From Dryocosmus kuriphilus (Eukaryota > Arthropoda > Insecta > Hymenoptera > Cynipidae), in contig CM076197.1 of NCBI GenBank assembly GCA_038277395.1, positions 81,887,951 to 81,951,950 of the forward strand: 64,000 nt of DNA. Reading direction: 5' to 3'. Under the pieces are notes generated by a model that was not told the origin of the DNA, ran no database searches, and saw only the letters and a list, made by a program, of their open reading frames with translations. Positions 41,201 through 56,015 of this stretch are shown here, in pieces (the stretch's first letter is position 1; every line of letters begins with the position of its first letter). The position numbers were made by a program, and so were the translations under genes.

Positions 41201-44200
41201 AATTTGATTGCTGGTCTAAATAATTTTGTAGAGAAACAAGGAAAAATCTACCTCGGCCCGGATTTGAACCGGTAACGCCACTATTCACGAGTGGAGTGTT
41301 TTCCAATTACGCCACCGAGGCCTCAGTAGATCGTTTCTCGTTTCTCTTATTCAACAGGATGACGCGGGTTTGCACCTATCCCTTTGAAGTTTTTTAATTT
41401 GCACCTATATATTTCACGAATCTGAAGTTTTTTAATTAAGTTTGAATAATTAAATTAGACCAAATTTAATTTGATTGCTGGTCTAAATATTTTGTACGAA
41501 TCTGGATATAGGTTTTAATCGTTTTAATATTAAGTTATTATCAACCAGTATAATTAATTAATTTCAGATGTTAAATTTAATTTGATTGCTGGTCTAAATA
41601 ATTTTTAATAGAGAAACAAAATAATTTTGAAAAATCTAAAATCTACCTCGGCCCGGATTTGAACCGGTAACGCCACTATTCACGAGTGGAGTGTTTTCCA
41701 ATTACGCCACCGAGGCCTCAGTAGATCGTTTCTCGTTTCTCTTATTCAACAGGATGACGCGGGTTTGCACCTATCCCTTTGAAGTTTTTTAATTTGAATG
41801 AATTAGACCAGAATATTTCACGAATCTGGATATAGGTTTTAATCGTTTTAATATTAAGTTATTATCAACCAGTATAATTAATTAATTTCAGATGTTAAAT
41901 TTAATTTGATTGCTGGTCTAAATAATTTTGTAGAGAAACAAGGAAAAATCTACCTCGGCCCGGATTTGAACCGGTAACGCCACTATTCACGAGTGGAGTG
42001 TTTTCCAATTACGCCACCGAGGCCTCAGTAGATCGTTTCTCGTTTTCTCTTATTCAACAGGATGACGCGGGTTTGCACCTATCCCTTTGAAGTTTTTTAA
42101 TTTGAATGAATTAGACCAGAATATTTCACGAATCTGGATATAGGTTTTAATCGTTTTAATATTAAGTTATTATCAACCAGTATAATTAATTAATTTCAGA
42201 TGTTAAATTTAATTTGATTGCTGGTCTAAATAATTTTGTAGAGAAACAAGGAAAAATCTACCTCGGCCCGGATTTGAACCGGTAACGCCACTATTCACGA
42301 GTGGAGTGTTTTCCAATTACGCCACCGAGGCCTCAGTAGATCGTTTCTCGTTTCTCTTATTCAACAGGATGACGCGGGTTTGCACCTATCCCTTTGAAGT
42401 TTTTTAAATTTGAATGAATTAGACCAGAATATTTCACGAATCTGGATATAGGTTTTAATCGTTTTAATATTAAGTTATTATCAACCAGTATAATTAATTA
42501 ATTTCAGATGTTAAATTTAATTTGATTGCTGGTCTAAATAATTTTGTAGAGAAACAAGGAAAAATCTACCTCGGCCCGGATTTGAACCGGTAACGCCACT
42601 ATTCACGAGTGGAGTGTTTTCCAATTACGCCACCGAGGCCTCAGTAGATCGTTTCTCGTTTCTCTTATTCAACAGGATGACGCGGGTTTGCACCTATCCC
42701 TTTGAAGTTTTTTAATTTGAATGAATTAGACCAGAATATTTCACGAATCTGGATATAGGTTTTAATCGTTTTAATATTAAGTTATTATCAACCAGTATAT
42801 TAATTAATTTCAGATGTTAAATTTAATTTGATTGCTGGTCTAAATAATTTTGTAGAGAAACAAGGAAAAATCTACCTCGGCCCGGATTTGAACCGGTAAC
42901 GCCACTATTCACGAGTGGAGTGTTTTCCAATTACGCCACCGAGGCCTCAGTAGATCGTTTCTCGTTTCTCTTATTCAACAGGATGACGCGGGTTTGCACC
43001 TATCCCTTTGAAGTTTTTTAAATTTGAATGAATTAGACCAGAATATTTCACGAATCTGGATATAGGTTTTAATCGTTTTAATATTAAGTTATTATCAACC
43101 AGTATAATTAATTAATTTCAGATGTTAAATTTAATTTGATTGCTGGTCTAAATAATTTTGTAGAGAAACAAGGAAAAATCTACCTCGGCCCGGATTTGAA
43201 CCGGTAACGCCACTATTCACGAGTGGAGTGTTTTCCAATTACGCCACCGAGGCCTCAGTAGATCGTTTCTCGTTTCTCTTATTCAACAGGATGACGCGGG
43301 GTTTGCACCTATCCCTTTGAAGTTTTTTAATTTGAATGAATTAGACCAGAATATTTCACGAATCTGGATATAGGTTTTAATCGTTTTAATATTAAGTTAT
43401 TATCAACCAGTATAATTAATTAATTTCAGATGTTAAATTTAATTTGATTGCTGGTCTAAATAATTTTGTAGAGAAACAAGGAAAAATCTACCTCGGCCCG
43501 GATTTGAACCGGTAACGCCACTATTCACGAGTGGAGTGTTTTCCAATTACGCCACCGAGGCCTCAGTAGATCGTTTCTCGTTTCTCTTATTCAACAGGAT
43601 GACGCGGGTTTGCACCTATCCCTTTGAAGTTTTTTAATTTGAATGAATTAGACCAGAATATTTCACGAATCTGGATATAGGTTTTAATCGTTTTAATATT
43701 AAGTTATTATCAACCAGTATAATTAATTAATTTCAGATGTTAAATTTAATTTGATTGCTGGTCTAAATAATTTTTTAGTAGAGAAACAAGGAAAAATCTA
43801 CCTCGGCCCGGATTTGAACCGGTAACGCCACTATTCACGAGTGGAGTGTTTTCCAATTACGCCACCGAGGCCTCAGTAGATCGTTTCTCGTTTCTCTTAT
43901 TCAACAGGATGACGCGGGTTTGCACCTATCCCTTTGAAGTTTTTTAATTTGAATGAATTAGACCAGAATATTTCACGAATCTGGATATAGGTTTTAATCG
44001 TTTTAATATTAAGTTATTATCAACCAGTATAATTAATTTTCAGAATTTCAGATGTTAAATTTAATTTGATTGCTGGTCTAAATAATTTTGTAGAGAAACA
44101 AGGAAAAATCTACCTCGGCCCGGATTTGAACCGGTAACGCCACTATTCACGAGTGGAGTGTTTTTTCCAATTACGCCACCGAGGCCTCAGTAGATCGTTT

Positions 44201-47200
44201 CTCGTTTCTCTTATTCAACAGGATGACGCGGGTTTGCACCTATCCCTTTGAAGTTTTTTTAAATTTGAATGAATTAGACCAGAATATTTCACGAATCTGG
44301 ATATAGGTTTTAATCGTTTTAATATTAAGTTATTATCAACCAGTATAATTAATTAATTTCAGATGTTAAATTTAATTTGATTGCTGGTCTAAATAATTTT
44401 GTAGAGAAACAAGGAAAAAATCTACCTCGGCCCGGATTTGAACCGGTAACGCCACTATTCACGAGTGGAGTTTTTCCAATTACGCCACCGAGGCCTCAGT
44501 AGATCGTTTCTCGTTTCTCTTATTCAACAGGATGACGCGGGTTTGCACCTATACCTTTGAAGTTTTTTTTAATTTGAATGAATTAGACCAGAATATTTCA
44601 CGAATCTGGATATAGGTTTTAATCGTTTTAATATTAAGTTATTATCAACCAGTATAATTAATTAATTTCAGATGTTAAATTTAATTTGATTGCTGGTCTA
44701 AATAATTTTGTAGAGAAACAAGGAAAAATCTACCTCGGCCCGGATTTGAACCGGTAACGCCACTATTCACGAGTGGAGTGTTTTCCAATTACGCCACCGA
44801 GGCCTCAGTAGATCGTTTCTCGTTTCTCTTATTCAACAGGATGACGCGGGTTTGCACCTATCCCTTTGAAGTTTTTTAATTTGAATGAATTAGACCAGAA
44901 TATTTCACGAATCTGGATATAGGTTTTAATCGTTTTAATATTAAGTTATTATCAACCAGTATAATTAATTAATTTCAGATGTTAAATTTAATTTGATTGC
45001 TGGTCTAAATAATTTTGTAGAGAAACAAGGAAAAATCTACCTCGGCCCGGATTTGAACCGGTAACGCCACTATTCACGAGTGGAGTTTTCCAATTACGCC
45101 ACCGAGGCCTCAGTAGATCGTTTCTCGTTTCTCTTATTCAACAGGATGACGCGGGTTTGCACCTATCCCTTTGAAGTTTTTTAAATTTGAATGAATTAGA
45201 CCAGAATATTTCACGAATCTGGATATAGGTTTTAATCGTTTTAATATTAAGTTATTATCAACCAGTATAATTAATTAATTTCAGATGTTAAATTTAATTT
45301 GATTGCTGCTGGTCTAATAATTTTTTTGTAGAGAAACAAGGAAAAATCTACCTCGGCCCGGATTTGAACCGGTAACGCCACTATTCACGAGTGGAGTGTT
45401 TTCCAATTACGCCACCGAGGCCTCAGTAGATCGTTTCTCGTTTCTCTTATTCAACAGGATGACGCGGGTTTGCACCTATACCTTTGAAGTTTTTTAATTT
45501 GAATGAATTAGACCAGAATATTTCACGAATCTGGATATAGGTTTTAATCGTTTTAATATTAAGTTATTATCAACCAGTATAATTAATTAATTTCAGATGT
45601 TAAATTTAATTTGATTGCTGGTCTAAATAATTTTGTAGAGAAACAAGGAAAAATCTACCTCGGCCCGGATTTGAACCGGTAACGCCACTATTCACGAGTG
45701 GAGTGTTTTCCAATTACGCCACCGAGGCCTCAGTAGATCGTTTCTCGTTTCTCTTATTCAACAGGATGACGCGGGTTTGCACCTATACCTTTGAAGTTTT
45801 TTAAATTTGAATGAATTAGACCAGAATATTTCACGAATCTGGATATAGGTTTTAATCGTTTTAATATTAAGTTATTATCAACCAGTATAATTAATTAATT
45901 TCAGATGTTAAATTTAATTTGATTGCTGGTCTAAATAATTTTGTAGAGAAACAAGGAAAAATCTACCTCGGCCCGGATTTGAACCGGTAACGCCACTATT
46001 CACGAGTGGAGTGTTTTTCCAATTACGCCACCGAGGCCTCAGTAGATCGTTTCTCGTTTCTCTTATTCAACAGGATGACGCGGGTTTGCACCTATCCCTT
46101 TGAAGTTTTTTAATTTGAATGAATTAGACCAGAATATTTCACGAATCTGGATATAGGTTTTAATCGTTTTAATATTAAGTTATTATCAACCAGTATAATT
46201 AATTAATTTCAGATGTTAAATTTAATTTGATTGCTGGTCTAAATAATTTTGTAGAGAAACAAGGAAAAATCTACCTCGGCCCGGATTTGAACCGGTAACG
46301 CCACTATTCACGAGTGGAGCGTTTTTTCCAATTACGCCACCGAGGCCTCAGTAGATCGTTTCTCGTTTCTCTTATTCAACAGGATGACGCGGGTTTGCAC
46401 CTATCCCTTTGAAGTTTTTTAAATTTGAATGAATTAGACCAGAATATTTCACGAATCTGGATATAGGTTTTAATCGTTTTAATATTAAGTTATTATCAAC
46501 CAGTATAATTAATTAATTTCAGATGTTAAATTTAATTTGATTGCTGGTCTAAATAATTTTGTAGAGAAACAAGGAAAAATCTACCTCGGCCCGGATTTGA
46601 ACCGGTAACGCCACTATTCACGAGTGGAGTGTTTTCCAATTACGCCACCGAGGCCTCAGTAGATCGTTTCTCGTTTCTCTTATTCAACAGGATGACGCGG
46701 GTTTGCACCTATCCCTTTGAAGTTTTTTAATTTGAATGAATTAGACCAGAATATTTCACGAATCTGGATATAGGTTTTAATCGTTTTAATATTAAGTTAT
46801 TATCAACCAGTATAATTAATTAATTTCAGATGTTAAATTTAATTTGATTGCTGGTCTAAATAATTTTGTAGAGAAACAAGGAAAAATCTACCTCGGCCCG
46901 GATTTGAACCGGTAACGCCACTATTCACGAGTGGAGTGTTTTCCAATTACGCCACCGAGGCCTCAGTAGATCGTTTCTCGTTTCTCTTATTCAACAGGAT
47001 GACGCGGGTTTGCACCTATCCCTTTGAAGTTTTTTAATTTGAATGAATTAGACCAGAATATTTCACGAATCTGGATATAGGTTTTAATCGTTTTAATATT
47101 AAGTTATTATCAACCAGTATAATTAATTAATTTCAGATGTTAAATTTAATTTGATTGCTGGTCTAAATAATTTTGTAGAGAAACAAGGAAAAATCTACCT

Positions 47201-47503
47201 CGGCCCGGATTTGAACCGGTAACGCCACTATTCACGAGTGGAGTGTTTTCCAATTACGCCACCGAGGCCTCAGTAGATCGTTTCTCGTTTCTCTTATTCA
47301 ACAGGATGACGCGGGTTTGCACCTATCCCTTTGAAGTTTTTTAATTTGAATGAATTAGACCAGAATATTTCACGAATCTGGATATAGGTTTTAATCGTTT
47401 TAATATTAAGTTATTATCAACCAGTATAATTAATTAATTTCAGATGTTAAATTTAATTTGATTGCTGGTCTAAATAATTTTGTAGAGAAACAAGGAAAAA
47501 TCT

Positions 47504-47575
47504 ACCTCGGCCCGGATTTGAACCGGTAACGCCACTATTCACGAGTGGAGTGTTTTCCAATTACGCCACCGAGGC
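47504..47575 (-). tRNA. tRNA-like unit, majority form of the array interior
   Basis: Same cloverleaf as the first copy, but the D-stem 3' strand is ACAC (plus-strand GAGTG instead of GAGCG), giving one C-A mismatch. A and B boxes are unchanged, and the T tract after the 3' end is T5. This form dominates from about 37.4 to 52.9 kb. The acceptor-extending flank reads GAAACAAGG rather than GAAACGAGG, which weakens the outer helix slightly. Confidence 0.78.
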
Positions 47576-50500
47576 CTCAGTAGATCGTTTCTCGTTTCTC
47601 TTATTCAACAGGATGACGCGGGTTTGCACCTATCCCTTTGAAGTTTTTTTAAATTTGAATGAATTAGACCAGAATATTTCACGAATCTGGATATAGGTTT
47701 TAATCGTTTTAATATTAAGTTATTATCAACCAGTATAATTAATTAATTTCAGATGTTAAATTTAATTTGATTGCTGGTCTAAATAATTTTGTAGAGAAAC
47801 AAGGAAAAATCTACCTCGCCCGGATTTGAACCGGTAACGCCACTATTCACGAGTGGAGTGTTTTCCAATTACGCCACCGAGGCCTCAGTAGATCGTTTCT
47901 CGTTTCTCTTATTCAACAGGATGACGCGGGTTTGCACCTATCCCTTTGAAGTTTTTTAATTTGAATGAATTAGACCAGAATATTTCACGAATCTGGATAT
48001 AGGTTTTAATCGTTTTAATATTAAGTTATTATCAACCAGTATAATTAATTAATTTCAGATGTTAAATTTAATTTGATTGCTGGTCTAAATAATTTTGTAG
48101 AGAAACAAGGAAAAATCTACCTCGGCCCGGATTTGAACCGGTAACGCCACTATTCACGAGTGGAGTTTTTTCCAATTACGCCACCGAGGCCTCAGTAGAT
48201 CGTTTCTCGTTTCTCTTATTCAACAGGATGACGCGGGTTTGCACCTATCCCTTTGAAGTTTTTTAAATTTGAATGAATTAGACCAGAATATTTCACGAAT
48301 CTGGATATAGGTTTTAATCGTTTTAATATTAAGTTATTATCAACCAGTATAATTAATTAATTTCAGATGTTAAATTTAATTTGATTGCTGGTCTAAATAA
48401 TTTTGTAGAGAAACAAGGAAAAATCTACCTCGGCCCGGATTTGAACCGGTAACGCCACTATTCACGAGTGGAGTGTTTTCCAATTACGCCACCGAGGCCT
48501 CAGTAGATCGTTTCTCGTTTCTCTTATTCAACAGGATGACGCGGGTTTGCACCTATCCCTTTGAAGTTTTTTAATTTGAATGAATTAGACCAGAATATTT
48601 CACGAATCTGGATATAGGTTTTAATCGTTTTAATATTAAGTTATTATCAACCAGTATAATTAATTAATTTCAGATGTTAAATTTAATTTGATTGCTGGTC
48701 TAAATAATTTTGTAGAGAAACAAGGAAAAATCTACCTCGGCCCGGATTTGAACCGGTAACGCCACTATTCACGAGTGGAGTGTTTTCCAATTACGCCACC
48801 GAGGCCTCAGTAGATCGTTCTCGTTTCTCTTATTCAACAGGATGACGCGGGTTTGCACCTATCCCTTTGAAGTTTTTTAAATTTGAATGAATTAGACCAG
48901 AATATTTCACGAATCTGGATATAGGTTTTAATCGTTTTAATATTAAGTTATTATCAACCAGTATAATTAATTAATTTCAGATGTTAAATTTAATTTGATT
49001 GCTGGTCTAAATAATTTTGTAGAGAAACAAGGAAAAATCTACCTCGGCCCGGATTTGAACCGGTAACGCCACTATTCACGAGTGGAGTGTTTTCCAATTA
49101 CGCCACCGAGGCCTCAGTAGATCGTTTCTCGTTTCTCTTATTCAACAGGATGACGCGGGTTTGCACCTATCCCTTTGAAGTTTTTTAATTTGAATGAATT
49201 AGACCAGAATATTTCACGAATCTGGATATAGGTTTTAATCGTTTTAATATTAAGTTATTATCAACCAGTATAATTAATTAATTTCAGATGTTAAATTTAA
49301 TTTGATTGCTGGTCTAAATAATTTTGTAGAGAAACAAGGAAAAATCTACCTCGGCCCGGATTTGAACCGGTAACGCCACTATTCACGAGTGGAGTGTTTT
49401 CCAATTACGCCACCGAGGCCTCAGTAGATCGTTTCTCGTTTCTCTTATTCAACAGGATGACGCGGGTTTGCACCTATCCCTTTGAAGTTTTTTAAATTTG
49501 AATGAATTAGACCAGAATATTTCACGAATCTGGATATAGGTTTTAATCGTTTTAATTATTATCGTTAATTAATTAATTTTCAGATGTTATTATCAACCAG
49601 TATAATAATAATTAATTTCAGATGTTAAAGTGGAGTTTTTCCAATTACGCCACCGATTGCGTGGTCTAAATAATTTTATAGAGAAAAAAGACCAGAAAAT
49701 TTACCTCTGGATATAGGTTTTAATCGTTTTAATATTAAGTTATTATCCGGATTTTCAGATGTTAAATTTAATTTGATTGCGGTCTAAATAATTTTGTAGA
49801 TTCACGAGGATTTGAACCGGTAACGCCACTATTCACGAGTGGAGCTTTCCAATTACGCCACCGAGGCCTCAGTAGATCGTTTCTCGTTTCTCTTATTCAA
49901 CAGGATGACGCGGGTTTGCACCTATCCCTTTGAAGTTTTTTAATTTGAATGAATTAGACCAGAATATTTCACGAATCTGGATATAGGTTTTAATCGTTTT
50001 AATATTAAGTTATTATCAACCAGTATAATTAATTAATTTCAGATGTTAAATTTAATTTGATTGCTGGTCTAAATAATTTTGTAGAGAAACAAGGAAAAAT
50101 CTACCTCGGCCCGGATTTGAACCGGTAACGCCACTATTCACGAGTGGAGTGTTTTCCAATTACGCCACCGAGGCCTCAGTAGATCGTTTCTCGTTTCTCT
50201 TATTCAACAGGATGACGCGGGTTTGCACCTATCCCTTTGAAGTTTTTTAAATTTGAATGAATTAGACCAGAATATTTCACGAATCTGGATATAGGTTTTA
50301 ATCGTTTTAATATTAAGTTATTATCAACCAGTATAATTAATTAATTTCAGATGTTAAATTTAATTTGATTGCTGGTCTAAATAATTTTGTAGAGAAACAA
50401 GGAAAAATCTACCTCGGCCCGGATTTGAACCGGTAACGCCACTATTCACGAGTGGAGTGTTTTCCAATTACGCCACCGAGGCCTCAGTAGATCGTTTCTC

Positions 50501-53500
50501 GTTTCTCTTATTCAACAGGATGACGCGGGTTTGCACCTATCCCTTTGAAGTTTTTTAATTTGAATGAATTAGACCAGAATATTTCACGAATCTGGATATA
50601 GGTTTTAATCGTTTTAATATTAAGTTATTATCAACCAGTATAATTAATTAATTTCAGATGTTAAATTTAATTTGATTGCTGGTCTAAATAATTTTGTAGA
50701 GAAACAGGAAAAAAAATCTACCTCGGCCCGGATTTGAACCGGTAACGCCACTATTCACGAGTGGAGTGTTTTCCAATTACGCCACCGAGGCCTCAGTAGA
50801 TCGTTTCTCGTTTCTCTTATTCAACAGGATGACGCGGGTTTGCACCTATCCCTTTGAAGTTTTTTAATTTGAATGAATTAGACCAGAATATTTCACGAAT
50901 CTGGATATAGGTTTTAATCGTTTTAATATTAAGTTATTATCAACCAGTATAATTAATTAATTTCAGATGTTAAATTTAATTTGATTGCTGGTCTAAATAA
51001 TTTTGTAGAGAAACGAGGAAAAAATCTACCTCGGCCCGGATTTGAACCGGTAACGCCACTATTCACGAGTGGAGTGTTTTCCAATTACGCCACCGAGGCC
51101 TCAGTAGATCGTTTCTCGTTTCTCTTATTCAACAGGATGACGCGGGTTTGCACCTATCCCTTTGAAGTTTTTTAAATTTGAATGAATTAGACCAGAATAT
51201 TTCACGAATCTGGATATAGGTTTTAATCGTTTTAATATTAAGTTATTATCAACCAGTATAATTAATTAATTTCAGATGTTAAATTTAATTTGATTGCTGG
51301 TCTAAATAATTTTGTAGAGAAACGAGGAAAAATCTACCTCGGCCGGATTTGAACCGGTAACGCCACTATTCACGAGTGGAGTGTTTTCCAATTACGCCAC
51401 CGAGGCCTCAGTAGATCGTTTCTCGTTTCTCTTATTCAACAGGATGACGCGGGTTTGCACCTATCCCTTTGAAGTTTTTTAATTTGAATGAATTAGACCA
51501 GAATATTTCACGAATCTGGATATAGGTTTTAATCGTTTTAATATTAAGTTATTATCAACCAGTATAATTAATTAATTTCAGATGTTAAATTTAATTTGAT
51601 TGCTGGTCTAAATAATTTTGTAGAGAAACAAGGAAAAAATCTACCTCGGCCCGGATTTGAACCGGTAACGCCACTATTCACGAGTGGAGTGTTTTCCAAT
51701 TACGCCACCGAGGCCTCAGTAGATCGTTTCTCGTTTCTCTTATTCAACAGGATGACGCGGGTTTGCACCTATCCCTTTGAAGTTTTTTAAATTTGAATGA
51801 ATTAGACCAGAATATTTCACGAATCTGGATATAGGTTTTAATCGTTTTAATATTAAGTTATTATCAACCAGTATAATTAATTAATTTCAGATGTTAAATT
51901 TAATTTGATTGCTGGTCTAAATAATTTTGTAGAGAAACAAGGAAAAATCTACCTCGGCCCGGATTTGAACCGGTAACGCCACTATTCACGAGTGGAGTGT
52001 TTTCCAATTACGCCACCGAGGCCTCAGTAGATCGTTTCTCGTTTCTCTTATTCAACAGGATGACGCGGGTTTGCACCTATCCCTTTGAAGTTTTTTAATT
52101 TGAATGAATTAGACCAGAATATTTCACGAATCTGGATATAGGTTTTAATCGTTTTAATATTAAGTTATTATCAACCAGTATAATTAATTAATTTCAGATG
52201 TTAAATTTAATTTGATTGCTGGTCTAAATAATTTTGTAGAGAAACAAGGAAAAATCTACCTCGGCCCGGATTTGAACCGGTAACGCCACTATTCACGAGT
52301 GGAGTGTTTTCCAATTACGCCACCGAGGCCTCAGTAGATCGTCTCTCGTTTCTCTTATTCAACAGGATGACGCGGGTTTGCACCTATCCCTTTGAAGTTT
52401 TTTAATTTGAATGAATTAGACCAGAATATTTCACGAATCTGGATATAGGTTTTAATCGTTTTAATATTAAGTTATTATCAACCAGTATAATTAATTAATT
52501 TCAGATGTTAAATTTAATTTGATTGCTGGTCTAAATAATTTTGTAGAGAAACAAGGAAAAAAATCTACCTCGGCCCGGATTTGAACCGGTAACGCCACTA
52601 TTCACGAGTGGAGTGTTTTCCAATTACGCCACCGAGGCCTCAGTAGATCGTTTCTCGTTTCTCTTATTCAACAGGATGACGCGGGTTTGCACCTATCCCT
52701 TTGAAGTTTTTTAATTTGAATGAATTAGACCAGAATATTTCACGAATCTGGATATAGGTTTTAATCGTTTTAATATTAAGTTATTATCAACCAGTATAAT
52801 TAATTAATTTCAGATGTTAAATTTAATTTGATTGCTGGTCTAAATAATTTTGTAGAGAAACAAGGAAAAATCTACCTCGGCCCGGATTTGAACCGGTAAC
52901 GCCACTATTCACGAGTGGAGTGTTTTCCAATTACGCCACCGAGGCCTCAGTAGATCGTTTCTCGTTTCTCTTATTCAACAGGATGACGCGGGTTTGCACC
53001 TATCCCTTTGAAGTTTTTTAGTTTGAATGAATTAGACCAGAATATTTCACGAATCTGGATATAGGTTTTAATCGTTTTAATATTAAGTTATTATCAACCA
53101 GTATAATTAATTAATTTCAGATGTTAAATTTAATTTGATTGCTGGTCTAAATAATTTTGTAGAGAAACGAGGAAAAATCTACCTCGGCCCGGATTTGAAC
53201 CGGTAACGCCACTATTCACGAGTGGAGCGTTTTCCAATTACGCCACCGAGGCCTCAGTAGATCGTTTCTCGTTTCTCTTATTCAACAGGATGACGCGGGT
53301 TTGCACCTATCCCTTTGAAGTTTTTTAATTTGAATGAATTAGACCAGAATATTTCACGAATCTGGATATAGGTTTTAATCGTTTTAATATTAAGTTATTA
53401 TCAACCAGTATAATTAATTAATTTCAGATGTTAAATTTAATTTGATTGCTGGTCTAAATAATTTTGTAGAGAAACAAGGAAAAATCTACCTCGGCCCGGA

Positions 53501-55943
53501 TTTGAACCGGTAACGCCACTATTCACGAGTGGAGCGTTTTCCAATTACGCCACCGAGGCCTCAGTAGATCGTTTCTCGTTTCTCTTATTCAACAGGATGA
53601 CGCGGGTTTGCACCTATCCCTTTGAAGTTTTTTAGTTTGAATGAATTAGACCAGAATATTTCACGAATCTGGATATAGGTTTTAATCGTTTTAATATTAA
53701 GTTATTATCAACCAGTATAATTAATTAATTTCAGATGTTAAATTTAATTTGATTGCTGGTCTAAATAATTTTGTAGAGAAACAGGAAAAATCTACCTCGG
53801 CCCGGATTTGAACCGGTAACGCCACTATTCACGAGTGGAGCGTTTTCCAATTACGCCACCGAGGCCTCAGTAGATCGTTTCTCGTTTCTCTTATTCAACA
53901 GGATGACGCGGGTTTGCACCTATCCCTTTGAAGTTTTTTAATTTGAATGAATTAGACCAGAATATTTCACGAATCTGGATATAGGTTTTAATCGTTTTAA
54001 TATTAAGTTATTATCAACCAGTATAATTAATTAATTTCAGATGTTAAATTTAATTTGATTGCTGGTCTAAATAATTTTGTAGAGAAACGAGGAAAAATCT
54101 ACCTCGGCCCGGATTTGAACCGGTAACGCCACTATTCACGAGTGGAGCGTTTTCCAATTACGCCACCGAGGCCTCAGTAGATCGTTTCTCGTTTCTCTTA
54201 TTCAACAGGATGACGCGGGTTTGCACCTATCCCTTTGAAGTTTTTTAATTTGAATGAATTAGACCAGAATATTTCACGAATCTGGATATAGGTTTTAATC
54301 GTTTTAATATTAAGTTATTATCAACCAGTATAATTTAATTAATTTCAGATGTTAAATTTAATTTGATTGCTGGTCTAAATAATTTTGTAGAGAAACAAGG
54401 AAAAATCTACCTCGGCCCGGATTTGAACCGGTAACGCCACTATTCACGAGTGGAGCGTTTTCCAATTACGCCACCGAGGCCTCAGTAGATCGTTTCTCGT
54501 TTCTCTTATTCAACAGGATGACGCGGGTTTGCACCTATCCCTTTGAAGTTTTTTAGTTTGAATGAATTAGACCAGAATATTTCACGAATCTGGATATAGG
54601 TTTTAATCGTTTTAATATTAAGTTATTATCAACCAGTATAATTAATTAATTTCAGATGTTAAATTTAATTTGATTGCTGGTCTAAATAATTTTGTAGAGA
54701 AACGAGGAAAAATCTACCTCGGCCCGGATTTGAACCGGTAACGCCACTATTCACGAGTGGAGTGTTTTCCAATTACGCCACCGAGGCCTCAGTAGATCGT
54801 TTCTCGTTTCTCTTATTCAACAGGATGACGCGGGTTTGCACCTATCCCTTTGAAGTTTTTTAATTTGAATGAATTAGACCAGAATATTTCACGAATCTGG
54901 ATATAGGTTTTAATCGTTTTAATATTAAGTTATTATCAACCAGTATAATTAATTAATTTCAGATGTTAAATTTAATTTGATTGCTGGTCTAAATAATTTT
55001 GTAGAGAAACGAGGAAAAATCTACCTCGGCCCGGATTTGAACCGGTAACGCCACTATTCACGAGTGGAGCGTTTTCCAATTACGCCACCGAGGCCTCAGT
55101 AGATCGTTTCTCGTTTCTCTTATTCAACAGGATGACGCGGGTTTGCACCTATCCCTTTGAAGTTTTTTAGTTTGAATGAATTAGACCAGAATATTTCACG
55201 AATCTGGATATAGGTTTTAATCGTTTTAATATTAAGTTATTATCAACCAGTATAATTAATTAATTTCAGATGTTAAATTTAATTTGATTGCTGGTCTAAA
55301 TAATTTTGTAGAGAAACGAGGAAAAATCTACCTCGGCCCGGATTTGAACCGGTAACGCCACTATTCACGAGTGGAGCGTTTTCCAATTACGCCACCGAGG
55401 CCTCAGTAGATCGTTTCTCGTTTCTCTTATTCAACAGGATGACGCGGGTTTGCACCTATCCCTTTGAAGTTTTTTAGTTTGAATGAATTAGACCAGAATA
55501 TTTCACGAATCTGGATATAGGTTTTAATCGTTTTAATATTAAGTTATTATCAACCAGTATAATTAATTAATTTCAGATGTTAAATTTAATTTGATTGCTG
55601 GTCTAAATAATTTTGTAGAGAAACGAGGAAAAATCTACCTCGGCCCGGATTTGAACCGGTAACGCCACTATTCACGAGTGGAGCGTTTTCCAATTACGCC
55701 ACCGAGGCCTCAGTAGATCGTTTCTCGTTTCTCTTATTCAACAGGATGACGCGGGTTTGCACCTATCCCTTTGAAGTTTTTTAGTTTGAATGAATTAGAC
55801 CAGAATATTTCACGAATCTGGATATAGGTTTTAATCGTTTTAATATTAAGTTATTATCAACCAGTATAATTAATTAATTTCAGATGTTAAATTTAATTTG
55901 ATTGCTGGTCTAAATAATTTTGTAGAGAAACGAGGAAAAATCT

Positions 55944-56015
55944 ACCTCGGCCCGGATTTGAACCGGTAACGCCACTATTCACGAGTGGAGCGTTTTCCAA
56001 TTACGCCACCGAGGC
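55944..56015 (-). tRNA. tRNA-like unit, last copy of the array
   Basis: Canonical form again: D-stem ACGC and flank GAAACGAGG. The surrounding unit begins to decay only after the tRNA-like part (GATCTTTTCTCG, GATGACACGGG, then loss of similarity near 56135), marking the right edge of the array. Confidence 0.78.

Noticed and set aside
50981..51790. Two nearly identical 64-codon frames
   Set aside because: They cover the tRNA-like satellite unit (including the B box) and appear only where a 1-base indel opens the frame.
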